Under the pieces are notes generated by a model, which worked only from the letters and a program-made list of their open reading frames with translations, was not told the DNA's origin and made no database searches. Position numbers and translations under genes: made by a program. From contig CAZUZD010000397.1 of the NCBI GenBank assembly GCA_964624465.1, forward strand, positions 1-5,387: a DNA stretch of 5,387 nucleotides, written 5' to 3'. The stretch comes from CAZUZD01 sp964624465 (GTDB lineage Bacteria > Planctomycetota > Planctomycetia > Isosphaerales > Isosphaeraceae). Shown here in pieces: positions 1 to 5,387 of this stretch (positions within the stretch are counted from its first letter, which is position 1; every line of letters begins with the position of its first letter).

Positions 1-604
1 CGGGCTTCGCCTTGACCGGCGCGACGGCCGGATCGGGCCGGGCGGGTGCGGGTGCGGGTGGTGCCTGGGGCGGCTGGGCGGCCGCCGCGGCCAGGGCGGC
101 GGCGTTGGGGTTCACGTAGGGCGTTGGGGTCTCGGTGGGCCGGTCGGTGAAGTCGTGGTCGGGGATCTCGTGCGGCGGCCGCCGCTTGTAGATGATCCGC
201 GCCTCCTTCAGGGTCGTCGTGTCGGCCTGGCTGGTGCTCCGCGAGCCGCCGACCTTGACCGCCTGCACGACCGCCAGCGGCAGTTGCGGGCTCACCTCCG
301 CGGTGCGCGTCCCCTGCCGGGTGCGGGTCCGCGAGCCGTCCACCACCTCCTCGGCGCGCACGATCTCGAACCCCTCGGGGAAGTGCGCTTCCATGAGGGC
401 CTCGGCATGGCGACGGTGATACGTGGGCCAGCGGTCGGAGTTCTCGGGGATGCCGATGACCCCGTACTCGCCGTCCTGATACACGTAGCGCGCCTGCTGC
501 GTGGCGGCGCAGCCGACCAGGTCCAGCCCGGCCAGGATCACGACCAGCCCCAGGGCCCCGTGGGCCAGACGGCGGAGCGACCACCCTCCTTGAAGGGCAC
601 GCAT
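1..604 (-). CDS. Putative lipoprotein of unknown function (3' end cut off by window edge)
   Basis: 201 codons are visible from ATG at 604 to the window edge; the C-terminus is missing. The N-terminus has Arg11-Arg12, a hydrophobic stretch at about 16-30, and a lipobox Leu-Val-Gly-Cys ending at Cys32, so a diacylated lipoprotein exported by Sec is predicted. The mature part begins with a Tyr/Asp/Gly-rich segment (RYVYQDGEYGVIGIPENS, 39-56), then a mixed-charge domain to about residue 157. The tail from about 166 is Ala/Pro-rich and looks like a disordered linker. I do not recognise a functional domain; the 39-85 block resembles conserved unnamed planctomycete lipoproteins, which is recollection, not a search. 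The start at 604 is chosen because GGAGG (plus-strand 611-615) sits 6 bases upstream; an in-frame ATG at 619 overlaps that site and is less likely. Codon use matches its neighbours. Confidence 0.85.
   Translation of the reverse strand, partial: MRALQGGWSLRRLAHGALGLVVILAGLDLVGCAATQQARYVYQDGEYGVIGIPENSDRWPTYHRRHAEALMEAHFPEGFEIVRAEEVVDGSRTRTRQGTRTAEVSPQLPLAVVQAVKVGGSRSTSQADTTTLKEARIIYKRRPPHEIPDHDFTDRPTETPTPYVNPNAAALAAAAAQPPQAPPAPAPARPDPAVAPVKAKP
44..61 (-). repeat. Short hexamer repeat encoding Ala-Pro tail
   Basis: Three tandem copies of GGGTGC (the third ends in G) lie at 44-61. On the minus strand they encode the Ala-Pro alternation in the lipoprotein tail. It is a coding microsatellite that could vary in copy number without breaking frame. 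Confidence 0.6.
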
Positions 605-610
605 GGGATT

Positions 611-617
611 CCTCCCC
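611..617 (-). promoter_or_regulatory. Strong ribosome binding site of the lipoprotein gene
   Basis: Minus-strand GGGGAGG ends 6 bases before the ATG at 604. It is the best-placed Shine-Dalgarno in the window and decides between the two in-frame ATGs (604 and 619), because the upstream ATG overlaps it. Confidence 0.7.
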
Positions 618-643
618 ATCCGGATTCGGGCGCGGTCGGGCGG

Positions 644-665
644 GCCCCGGGAGGATCCCCGGGGC
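644..665. other. Perfect 8-bp GC stem-loop upstream of lipoprotein gene
   Basis: GCCCCGGG (644-651) and CCCGGGGC (658-665) are perfect inverted repeats around a 6-base loop (652-657). It lies about 40 bases upstream of the lipoprotein start, probably in its 5' leader or promoter region. No T-run follows on either strand, so it is not a canonical intrinsic terminator; an mRNA structure or protein site is possible. Confidence 0.45.
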
Positions 666-737
666 GAGGTGCGTCGCGACCGCGCCAATCGTCGCCGGCC
701 CGAGGACCGGCCGACTTGCTGCTATCGTAGGAATCGG

Positions 738-755
738 CCCGGGAGCCGTCCCGGG
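738..755 (-). terminator. Possible stem-loop after the beta-lactamase-like gene
   Basis: CCCGGGA (738-744) and TCCCGGG (749-755) form a perfect 7-bp stem with a 4-base loop, 25 bases past the stop codon at 781-783 in the direction of transcription. No T-run follows, so it could be a T-less terminator, a 3'-end stabiliser or chance in GC-rich DNA. Confidence 0.3.
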
Positions 756-780
756 GTCAGTCTCCGACGATTTCTGCCGC

Positions 781-2322
781 TCACGGGCCCGGCCGGCCGT
801 CGTCGACCGGATTGGCCCGCGGCAACTCGAAGGACCGACCGGATTCTTGCAGGACGAGCGCCCGGACCTCGCCCCTGGGGTCCTTGCGGAATGCGACCGT
901 GGCCCCGGGGTTGAGGACGAACGCCCGGCGCCCCTCCGGGTCGGGCTCCCTCAGCTCATACACCAGCTGGCCGGGGATGTCGAGGGCCAGTTGGCCGCAG
1001 CGGTAGGCCACCCGGAACGGCGCGTCCCGGAACCGGCCGAAGTTCCCGGTGTAGGTGCCGATCAGCGGTTTCAGCGCGTCGGGCACCGCGCCGGCGCCCT
1101 CGGGCCGCAGCAGCGCCTCCTGGATCGTCGTCTCCAGCCGGATCGTGCTGACCTGGCCCCGCGACTGGGTGAAGTAGCAGACGATCAGGTCCTCCGCGGG
1201 GAGGGCCCAGGCGGCCGTCCCGTCCGAACCGCCGTGGCCGATCGCCCGCACGTCCGCCCGGGCCGGATGGTCGCCGGGGGCAGACAGCATGGCCATCTGG
1301 CCGTAGTGCGTCGACCACCCGAAGAATCCGCACGGGTACGGCTTCTCGCTGCCGAGGCTGGTCATCGGCGTCACGGGGGTCAGGATGCGGGCGATCGCCG
1401 CCTCCGAGAGCAGCCGTCGGCCGCCGACCACGCCGTCGTCCAGCCAGAGCGCGAGGAAGCGGGCATAGTCGGCGGGCGTGGCGTAGAGCGTCTGCGAGCC
1501 CCACGCGAACGGGTACAGGGGGGGGCCGTCCGGCGTCCAGAACCGCGTCCACGCTCCCGGGCTGCCGATGTAGAGGCTCGCCACGCGCCCCTTGCGCGGG
1601 TCGTCGGCCCGCGACAGGTAGAACGAATCGGCCATCCCCAGCGGCCGCAGGATCCGATCCGCGACGAAGCGGTCGATCGTCGTGCCGCTGATCCGCTCGA
1701 CGATGGCCGCGGCGGCGTCGCTGCCGGCGTCGGAGTACCAGAACTTCTCCCCCGGCCGGAACTGCGGCCCCTGCTCCCCGATCGCCTGCGCCTGGGCCTG
1801 CAGGTCGGGGTACGCGTCGAGCCTGAGCGTCAGGATCGTCAGGGGCAGGCCGCTCCGGTGCTGGAGGAGCTGCTCGATCGTGATGGCCCGCGACTTCTCG
1901 TTGGCGAATCCGGGCAGGTAGTTCGCCACGGGATCGTCCAGCCGCAGCTTCCCCTCGTCGGCCAGCAGCTGCACGGCGACGCCCGTCAGCGGCTTGGTCA
2001 TGGAGCGGATGTTGAAGATCGTGCCGCGCTCCAGGACCCGCTTCGCCTCGCGGTCGCGCTCACCGAAGGCCTCGTGCAGGATCGTCCTGCGGTTCTTGAT
2101 GATCAGCAGCTCGCCCCCGACGATCGTGCCGTCCTGGACGTACCCCCGCACCTCGTCGGCCACCCGGCGCACGGCCGCGGTCGCGACGCCCTGGCTCTCG
2201 GGCGTGGCGATCGGGAACGCGGCCGGCTCCTCGGCCGCGGCCGGGAGGCTCCTCGCGCCGGACATGACGGCCGCGATCGCGATCCCGATCCGCAGGCAGA
2301 TGCGTGCTCGGCTGATGGTCAT
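781..2322 (-). CDS. Exported serine beta-lactamase-like hydrolase (class C / esterase EstB type)
   Basis: 513 aa. Residues 1-30 form a Sec signal peptide: Arg-rich start, hydrophobic core, Ala-Ala-Ala before Glu31. The beta-lactamase/transpeptidase-like domain spans about 40-405. It has the nucleophile motif Ser107-Met-Thr-Lys110, an LLxHxSGLP block at 152-160, Tyr196-Ser-Asp198 where class C enzymes have Tyr-x-Asn, and His363-Gly-Gly365 in place of Lys-Thr-Gly. This pattern is typical of penicillin-binding-protein-like esterases and peptidases rather than true beta-lactamases. A C-terminal piece of about 100 residues (412-513) begins LKPLIGTYTGNFG and looks like the small beta-rich domain often appended to this family. 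The ATG at 2322 is chosen because the signal peptide starts there and minus-strand CGAGGG (2328-2333) lies 5 bases upstream; the open frame continues 163 codons further up, but that part reads through the chorismate mutase gene in another frame. Substrate unknown; likely acts in the periplasm. It may share a transcript with the upstream gene, 80 bases away. Confidence 0.93.
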   Translation of the reverse strand: MTISRARICLRIGIAIAAVMSGARSLPAAAEEPAAFPIATPESQGVATAAVRRVADEVRGYVQDGTIVGGELLIIKNRRTILHEAFGERDREAKRVLERGTIFNIRSMTKPLTGVAVQLLADEGKLRLDDPVANYLPGFANEKSRAITIEQLLQHRSGLPLTILTLRLDAYPDLQAQAQAIGEQGPQFRPGEKFWYSDAGSDAAAAIVERISGTTIDRFVADRILRPLGMADSFYLSRADDPRKGRVASLYIGSPGAWTRFWTPDGPPLYPFAWGSQTLYATPADYARFLALWLDDGVVGGRRLLSEAAIARILTPVTPMTSLGSEKPYPCGFFGWSTHYGQMAMLSAPGDHPARADVRAIGHGGSDGTAAWALPAEDLIVCYFTQSRGQVSTIRLETTIQEALLRPEGAGAVPDALKPLIGTYTGNFGRFRDAPFRVAYRCGQLALDIPGQLVYELREPDPEGRRAFVLNPGATVAFRKDPRGEVRALVLQESGRSFELPRANPVDDGRPGP

Positions 2323-2402
2323 GGGAGCCCTCGCCCGGGTCAGTCGTGGCGGCCGGAACCGGAACCTGGGCCCGTCCGGGACGAGCCGCGTCCGGGCGGG
2401 AT
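2323..2402 (-). other. 80-bp gap between chorismate mutase and beta-lactamase-like genes
   Basis: It holds the ribosome site of the downstream gene (CGAGGG, 2328-2333), a short direct repeat of GTCCGGG around 2374-2400, and two CCGGAA copies near 2351-2362. No convincing promoter or terminator is visible, which is compatible with read-through. Confidence 0.4.
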
Positions 2403-3041
2403 TCAGCGGTCGCGGGCCGTGGTGGGCCAGGGGGCCAGGGCGGCCCCGCGGACGGCGGCGTCGAGCCCGCGGCCCTCGAGGACCGCGGCGGCGGCCTGCC
2501 AGTCGCGCGGGCCCGGCGGCGGGTCGAGCCGGTCCAGGGCGGCGAGGGCCTCCAGCAGCGCGGTGTTCAGGCGATCGATCCGGGGGCGGAGGTCGGCGGC
2601 CAGGTCGGGGGCGTCGGGGAACGGGCCCCGGCCGGCGGCCCGCCAGGCGTCGAGGTCGGCCTGCTGGATCAGGCGGGCGGCGGCGAACTGGGCCTCGAAG
2701 AAGCGGCGGATGCGGTCGGCCGGCAGCCCCAGCGCCGCCCCCTGCTGCACCAGCGCGGCCAGCGAGGCCCGCTCGCGCTCGGGGTCGAGCGCCGGTCGGC
2801 CGGCGTTCCACTTGGCGCGGGCGACGTCGTGCATCAGCGCCAGCCGCTGCTGCTGCAGCTCGGCCACCGCCCGCACCGCCGCCGTGGCCGCGCCCGTCGT
2901 CGCGGCGGCCGGCCCCACGGCCGGGGCGGTCGGGGACTCGGGGGCGGTCGGCAGCACGAGGCCGCTGCGGACCAGGCCGAGTGCCAGCCCCAGGCCGATC
3001 AGGCTGCCGCCGATCCAGCGCTGTGTGATCCGCCGTGGCAC
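2403..3041 (-). CDS. Exported AroQ-gamma-type chorismate mutase
   Basis: 212 aa. Chorismate mutase converts chorismate to prephenate, the first step toward Phe and Tyr. The region 66-130 aligns by eye without gaps to the Mycobacterium tuberculosis secreted enzyme (recalled): Arg66, Lys77, Asp86 and Arg89 match its Arg49, Lys60, Asp69 and Arg72. Gln126 sits where that enzyme has Glu109 and E. coli AroQ has Gln88, and Arg152 matches Arg134. Ala122 replaces Thr105. Signature blocks are AKWNAGRPALDPER (76-89) and IRRFFEAQF (111-119). The protein is all-helical apart from Pro-rich ends. Residues 9-30 are hydrophobic after a basic start, giving a signal peptide or membrane anchor, followed by a Pro/Ala/Thr linker at 31-50. 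The start is GTG at 3041 with GGAGG (plus-strand 3052-3056) 10 bases upstream; the next in-frame Met is residue 70, inside the domain. No other aromatic pathway gene is nearby. The fold call is strong; activity is inferred. Confidence 0.85.
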   Translation of the reverse strand: MPRRITQRWIGGSLIGLGLALGLVRSGLVLPTAPESPTAPAVGPAAATTGAATAAVRAVAELQQQRLALMHDVARAKWNAGRPALDPERERASLAALVQQGAALGLPADRIRRFFEAQFAAARLIQQADLDAWRAAGRGPFPDAPDLAADLRPRIDRLNTALLEALAALDRLDPPPGPRDWQAAAAVLEGRGLDAAVRGAALAPWPTTARDR

Positions 3042-3144
3042 CGTTCGCTCGCCTCCGCCGTCCCAGACGCCCGGGTCGCCCTGAACTGGAATCGGCGACG
3101 AAACCGGCCGGCCTGCGCCCGATTTGCCCGAAATGGGCCCGACG
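3042..3144 (-). promoter_or_regulatory. Gap between EEP hydrolase and chorismate mutase genes
   Basis: This 103-base gap is the likely place for a chorismate mutase promoter, but no sigma-70-like box pair stands out. It has the ribosome site at 3052-3056, an 8-bp palindrome GGCCGGCC near 3106-3113, and a weak hairpin GCCC-GAAAT-GGGC at 3126-3138 just after the EEP stop, without a T-run. Confidence 0.3.
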
Positions 3145-3909
3145 TCAGGGGGCCGTGGGGGTGGCGAGGGCCCGGGAGCGGGCGGTGGGGCGGTGGTCGT
3201 GCAGGTGGAAGTCGAGGATCAGGGGCAGGTGGTCGGAGGCGACGCGGGCCAGGCGGTTGCGCACGACCCGGGCGCGGGTGATGGCCACCGGGCCCCGGTG
3301 GAACGCCTTGTCGAGCGCGGCCACCGGCAGGTAGGCCGGGAACGAGCGGAACCGGTCGATGGGCGCGGTGGCCTGCGCGAAGCCGTGGCGCCGGAAGGGC
3401 CCGTCGGCCAGGGTGTTGCGCCAGTCGTTGAAGTCGCCGACGATCAGGGTGGGCAGGTGCTCCGAGCGGCGGAAGATCTCGTGCTCCAGCAGGAGCCGCA
3501 CCTGCCAGTGCCGCTCGGCCTCGGCCAGGCCCAGGTGCCAGTTGACCAGGTGCAGCAGGCCCTCGGGGGTGTCGACCACGACGAGCTGGGCCCCCCGTGG
3601 CTTGCGCCAGGAGCGGCGGAGGCTGAGCTGGTGCTTGTCGCGGAACGGCCAGCGGGAGAGCAGGAGGTTGCCGTAGCCGCCGGTCTGGACCTTGACGTTG
3701 AGCTGGTAGAGGTTGGCCTCGAGGCGCAGGGCCTCGGCCAGCTCGCTGGGCTGGTCGTGGAAGTCCGAGCGCTTGACGTTGCGGTCGACCTCCTGGAGGC
3801 AGATCAGGTCGGGCTGGCAGGCCTGGAGGACGCCGATGATCCGCTCGATCCGGTACTGGCGGTCGCGGCCCCCGATGCCCTTGTGGATGTTGTAGGTCAG
3901 GACTCGCAT
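3145..3909 (-). CDS. Endonuclease/exonuclease/phosphatase (EEP) family metal-dependent hydrolase
   Basis: 254 aa, a normal length for a single-domain EEP protein. The family (DNase I / exonuclease III / sphingomyelinase fold) cleaves phosphodiester or phosphoester bonds with Mg2+. All landmarks are present: Asn7 in TYNIHKG, Glu40 in CLQEVDR, GGYGN at 77-81 followed by LLSRWP, Asn123-Trp-His125 in the conserved NxH position, Gly158-Asp-Phe-Asn-Asp162, Asp200 in ALDKAF, and Ser225-Asp226-His227-Leu-Pro. No signal peptide, so it is probably cytoplasmic. The start at 3909 lies where homology begins; the open frame extends 181 codons further up but only as an alternate reading of the upstream gene. 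It overlaps the upstream gene's stop by 13 bases, implying translational coupling; GGAG (plus-strand 3920-3923) is a modest ribosome site 10 bases upstream. Substrate (DNA, lipid or phosphoinositide-like) cannot be told. The basic tail after 238 is low-complexity. Confidence 0.93.
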   Translation of the reverse strand: MRVLTYNIHKGIGGRDRQYRIERIIGVLQACQPDLICLQEVDRNVKRSDFHDQPSELAEALRLEANLYQLNVKVQTGGYGNLLLSRWPFRDKHQLSLRRSWRKPRGAQLVVVDTPEGLLHLVNWHLGLAEAERHWQVRLLLEHEIFRRSEHLPTLIVGDFNDWRNTLADGPFRRHGFAQATAPIDRFRSFPAYLPVAALDKAFHRGPVAITRARVVRNRLARVASDHLPLILDFHLHDHRPTARSRALATPTAP

Positions 3910-4616
3910 CGGCCGGTGGCTCCGCCGGGGGCGCTGGGGTCCGCCTCGGGCCCCGGGGCCTCCGGGTCGTCGGGCGGGGTGACCCCGATCCGTACCAGGA
4001 AGACGTCCAGGCCGTCCAGGCCACAGCCGCGGCTCAGGGCGTCGCGGGCGCCCCGGTCGGCCCCGGCCAGGGGGGCGTCGAGGGCCTCGGTCGGCTCGAG
4101 CACGGTGCGGACGGCGCGGTGGCCGGCGCGGCGGACGCCGATCAGGGCGGCGGCGTGGCAGGCCGCGCGGTAGACGAACCAGTATCCGATGACGTTGGGC
4201 CCGGGCAAGGGGGTGAGCACCAGGACCGCCAGGGGGCCGAGCAGCAGGTCGACCGAGGCCCAGAACAGGTGATGCCGCCGCCGGCCGGCCAGGTACGCCC
4301 GCCAGGCGGTCGCCGCCGCCTGCGGGTCCATGGTGGCGGGGTGGTGCAGGCTCACCGAATCGACGTGCCGGAGCCCGCGCAGGAGCGGCTCGTCGGGGGC
4401 CACGAACCGCTGGAGCCAGTCCCAGACCGGCGGGGTGCCGCGCGCGGCCCACCCCGGGCCGCGCTCGATGGACGCCTGCGCCCGCCGGGCCCGGCGCGCC
4501 AGGGCCCCCGACCAGCTCCGGTCGTCGGGCGGCTCGTCGGCCGTGGCGAGCACCTCGGGCGCCGGCGCGAAGAAGGCGTGACGTCGGTCGTCGATCCGGA
4601 GCAGGAAGACCTTCAT
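3897..4616 (-). CDS. Mitochondrial K+-H+ exchange-related (Mit_KHE1-like) membrane protein
   Basis: 239 aa. The N-terminus MKVFLLRIDDRRHAFFA resembles the opening strand of the Mit_KHE1 family (Pfam PF10173, named for yeast YDL183C, linked to mitochondrial K+/H+ exchange). The central block at 125-154 (LLGPLAVLVLTP, LPGPNVIGYWFVYRA) matches that family's Pro-rich hydrophobic core followed by an aromatic, Tyr-Arg-Ala segment. Two hydrophobic stretches (about 117-137 and 141-160) may form a membrane hairpin or one long segment. Residues 34-60 are Arg/Ala-rich; the tail after 213 is acidic, Pro/Gly-rich and likely disordered. The family call is from recalled pattern, not a search, and transport itself is unproven even for eukaryotic members. 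Start at 4616: no in-frame start exists further up and no Shine-Dalgarno is evident, so it may be leaderless or weakly initiated. It is the first gene of the minus-strand run, and its stop lies inside the EEP gene start. Confidence 0.82.
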   Translation of the reverse strand: MKVFLLRIDDRRHAFFAPAPEVLATADEPPDDRSWSGALARRARRAQASIERGPGWAARGTPPVWDWLQRFVAPDEPLLRGLRHVDSVSLHHPATMDPQAAATAWRAYLAGRRRHHLFWASVDLLLGPLAVLVLTPLPGPNVIGYWFVYRAACHAAALIGVRRAGHRAVRTVLEPTEALDAPLAGADRGARDALSRGCGLDGLDVFLVRIGVTPPDDPEAPGPEADPSAPGGATGRCES

Positions 4617-4858
4617 GCGAATGGCATCACGGTTTCCGCGGCCTCGGCCGGCCCGCCGCCCGGGCGCGCGACCCGAGCGGCCGGCGTCCCGGACCTTATG
4701 GTATCATCGAACCCGCCCCCTGGCACCCGCGCCCGCCCGGCGGCCCGGTCGCCGGGGGCGCCCCGACGGAGCTGGAACCCTCCACCCCTGGGACCGCAGC
4801 GCGCGGAACTGGCCCGCCCGCCCGGTCCCACCCGAGTGGCCCGCAGGATCGAACCCGG
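4617..4858. promoter_or_regulatory. Divergent intergenic region, likely promoters for both directions
   Basis: This 242-base gap separates the minus-strand run from the plus-strand gene. It is GC-rich except for the island at 4696-4710, where the plus strand has TATCAT (5 of 6 to the sigma-70 -10 box) and the minus strand has TACCAT. No TTGACA-like -35 box is found at proper spacing. A 10-bp palindrome GGGGCGCCCC lies at 4755-4764. No tRNA or small ORF with support was seen. Confidence 0.4.
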
Positions 4859-5387
4859 ATGACGCGCCCCTTCGCCGACTCGGACGACTTCTTCGTCAAC
4901 CTGAACCTGAACACCGAGCTGGCGCTGCCGACGGCGCGCGACACGGTGCTGCACTACTTCGAGCAGATGAAGAAGGCGTACCCCGAGCTCACCAATTTCT
5001 ACACCCGCGAGAGCGGCGACCTGGTGCTGGAGGGGGACAAGGAGCAGCCCTCGCACCGCTGGCTGGCCATCGAGCCCAAGCGGCTCTGCTCGGGCCAGGT
5101 CAACCCCGAGACCCTCGACTCGGCCTACCGCCAGCACGAACTGGTCCTCGAGGTCGCCCCCCACCTGCTGACCCTCAGCACGCTGGACTGCGAGGCCCTC
5201 GACGTCATGTACGGCTTCGACTTCGACTACCCCGGCAACCACGACGACGTCGTCGCCGAGGCGCTCGGCGTCGGGCCCGGCCTGGAGTCGCTGCTGGAGC
5301 TGCCCGGCAGCCAGGTGGTGAACTTCGAGCCCACGATCACCCTGGCCCTCGACGACGGCTGCCGCCTCCAGTGCCGGCTCTCGATCG
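4859..5387 (+). CDS. Conserved hypothetical protein, C-terminus cut off by window edge
   Basis: 176 codons are visible from ATG at 4859 to the edge. There is no signal peptide or membrane segment; the protein is acidic and reads as a soluble cytoplasmic protein. Notable pieces are FFVNLNLNTE (11-20), a helix with HYFEQMKKAYPEL (32-44), a Trp/Arg segment HRWLAIEPKRL (66-76), and the acidic aromatic run MYGFDFDYPGNHDD (117-130). Alternation of hydrophobic and polar residues at 93-110 and 152-176 suggests beta strands. I do not recognise the family; it resembles unnamed proteins of planctomycetes in style. The start is supported by the abrupt onset of coding-like codon use and a weak AGGA (4845-4848) 10 bases upstream. 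A longer minus-strand frame over the same DNA (4613-5242) is judged a shadow. Confidence 0.85.
   Translation, partial: MTRPFADSDDFFVNLNLNTELALPTARDTVLHYFEQMKKAYPELTNFYTRESGDLVLEGDKEQPSHRWLAIEPKRLCSGQVNPETLDSAYRQHELVLEVAPHLLTLSTLDCEALDVMYGFDFDYPGNHDDVVAEALGVGPGLESLLELPGSQVVNFEPTITLALDDGCRLQCRLSI

Noticed and set aside
155..730. 191-codon plus-strand frame opposite the lipoprotein
   Set aside because: Arg/Pro/Gly-rich shadow; the minus strand has a lipobox and a well-spaced ribosome site.
2323..2811. 163-codon N-terminal extension of the beta-lactamase-like frame
   Set aside because: The extension is low-complexity Arg/Pro/Gly and reads the chorismate mutase gene in another frame; a signal peptide and ribosome site mark the start at 2322.
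847..3084. A 745-codon open frame on the plus strand, antisense to the beta-lactamase-like and chorismate mutase genes
   Set aside because: Composition is Arg/Gly/Ala/Pro-rich with no domain, and the minus strand has two clearly recognisable enzymes here. Long antisense frames are expected in very GC-rich coding DNA.
3124..4173. 349-codon plus-strand frame opposite the EEP gene
   Set aside because: Val/Gly/Glu/Ala-rich antisense shadow with no recognisable motif, while the minus strand holds all EEP catalytic motifs.
3910..4452. 181-codon N-terminal extension of the EEP frame
   Set aside because: Arg/Pro/Gly-rich shadow of the KHE-like gene; EEP homology begins exactly at the Met encoded at 3909.
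4755..4764. GGGGCGCCCC palindrome as a terminator
   Set aside because: It has no loop and no T-run, and lies in a divergent promoter gap where no terminator is expected.
4613..5242. 209-codon minus-strand frame opposite the right-edge gene
   Set aside because: It spans the intergenic gap and mirrors the plus-strand gene; its content is Val/Glu/Gly-rich with no signature, and the plus-strand product looks more protein-like.

Overview
The window is very GC-rich, with long spurious open frames on the strand opposite the real genes. It looks like a chromosomal stretch from a high-GC bacterium. The mix of a short lipoprotein, exported enzymes and family-restricted unknowns, with GGAGG-type ribosome sites of variable spacing, fits Planctomycetota (Isosphaeraceae-like). 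That assignment is inference from protein style; no rRNA or marker gene is present.

Layout: five genes lie head-to-tail on the minus strand and one diverges on the plus strand. In minus-strand reading order they are: (1) a 239-aa protein resembling the mitochondrial K+-H+ exchange-related family (4616-3897); (2) an endonuclease/exonuclease/phosphatase (EEP) family hydrolase overlapping it by 13 bases (3909-3145); (3) a membrane-anchored or exported AroQ-gamma-type chorismate mutase with a GTG start (3041-2403); (4) an exported serine beta-lactamase-like hydrolase (2322-781); (5) a lipoprotein that runs off the left edge (604-1). A plus-strand unknown protein starts at 4859 and runs off the right edge.

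Genes 1 and 2 are almost certainly one transcriptional and translational unit. Genes 3 and 4 are separated by 80 bases and could be co-transcribed. Gene 5 follows a 176-base gap with two strong GC stem-loops and has the best ribosome binding site of the window. Three consecutive products (3, 4 and 5) carry export signals, so this side of the window is envelope-directed; no shared pathway can be demonstrated from sequence alone. The 242-base divergent gap (4617-4858) should hold promoters for both directions and contains the only clear AT-rich island between genes.

No mobile element, CRISPR array, tRNA or rRNA was seen, and I do not see a convincing new multi-gene system. The most noteworthy items are the exported chorismate mutase with a nearly complete active site and the bacterial relative of a mitochondrial protein family.
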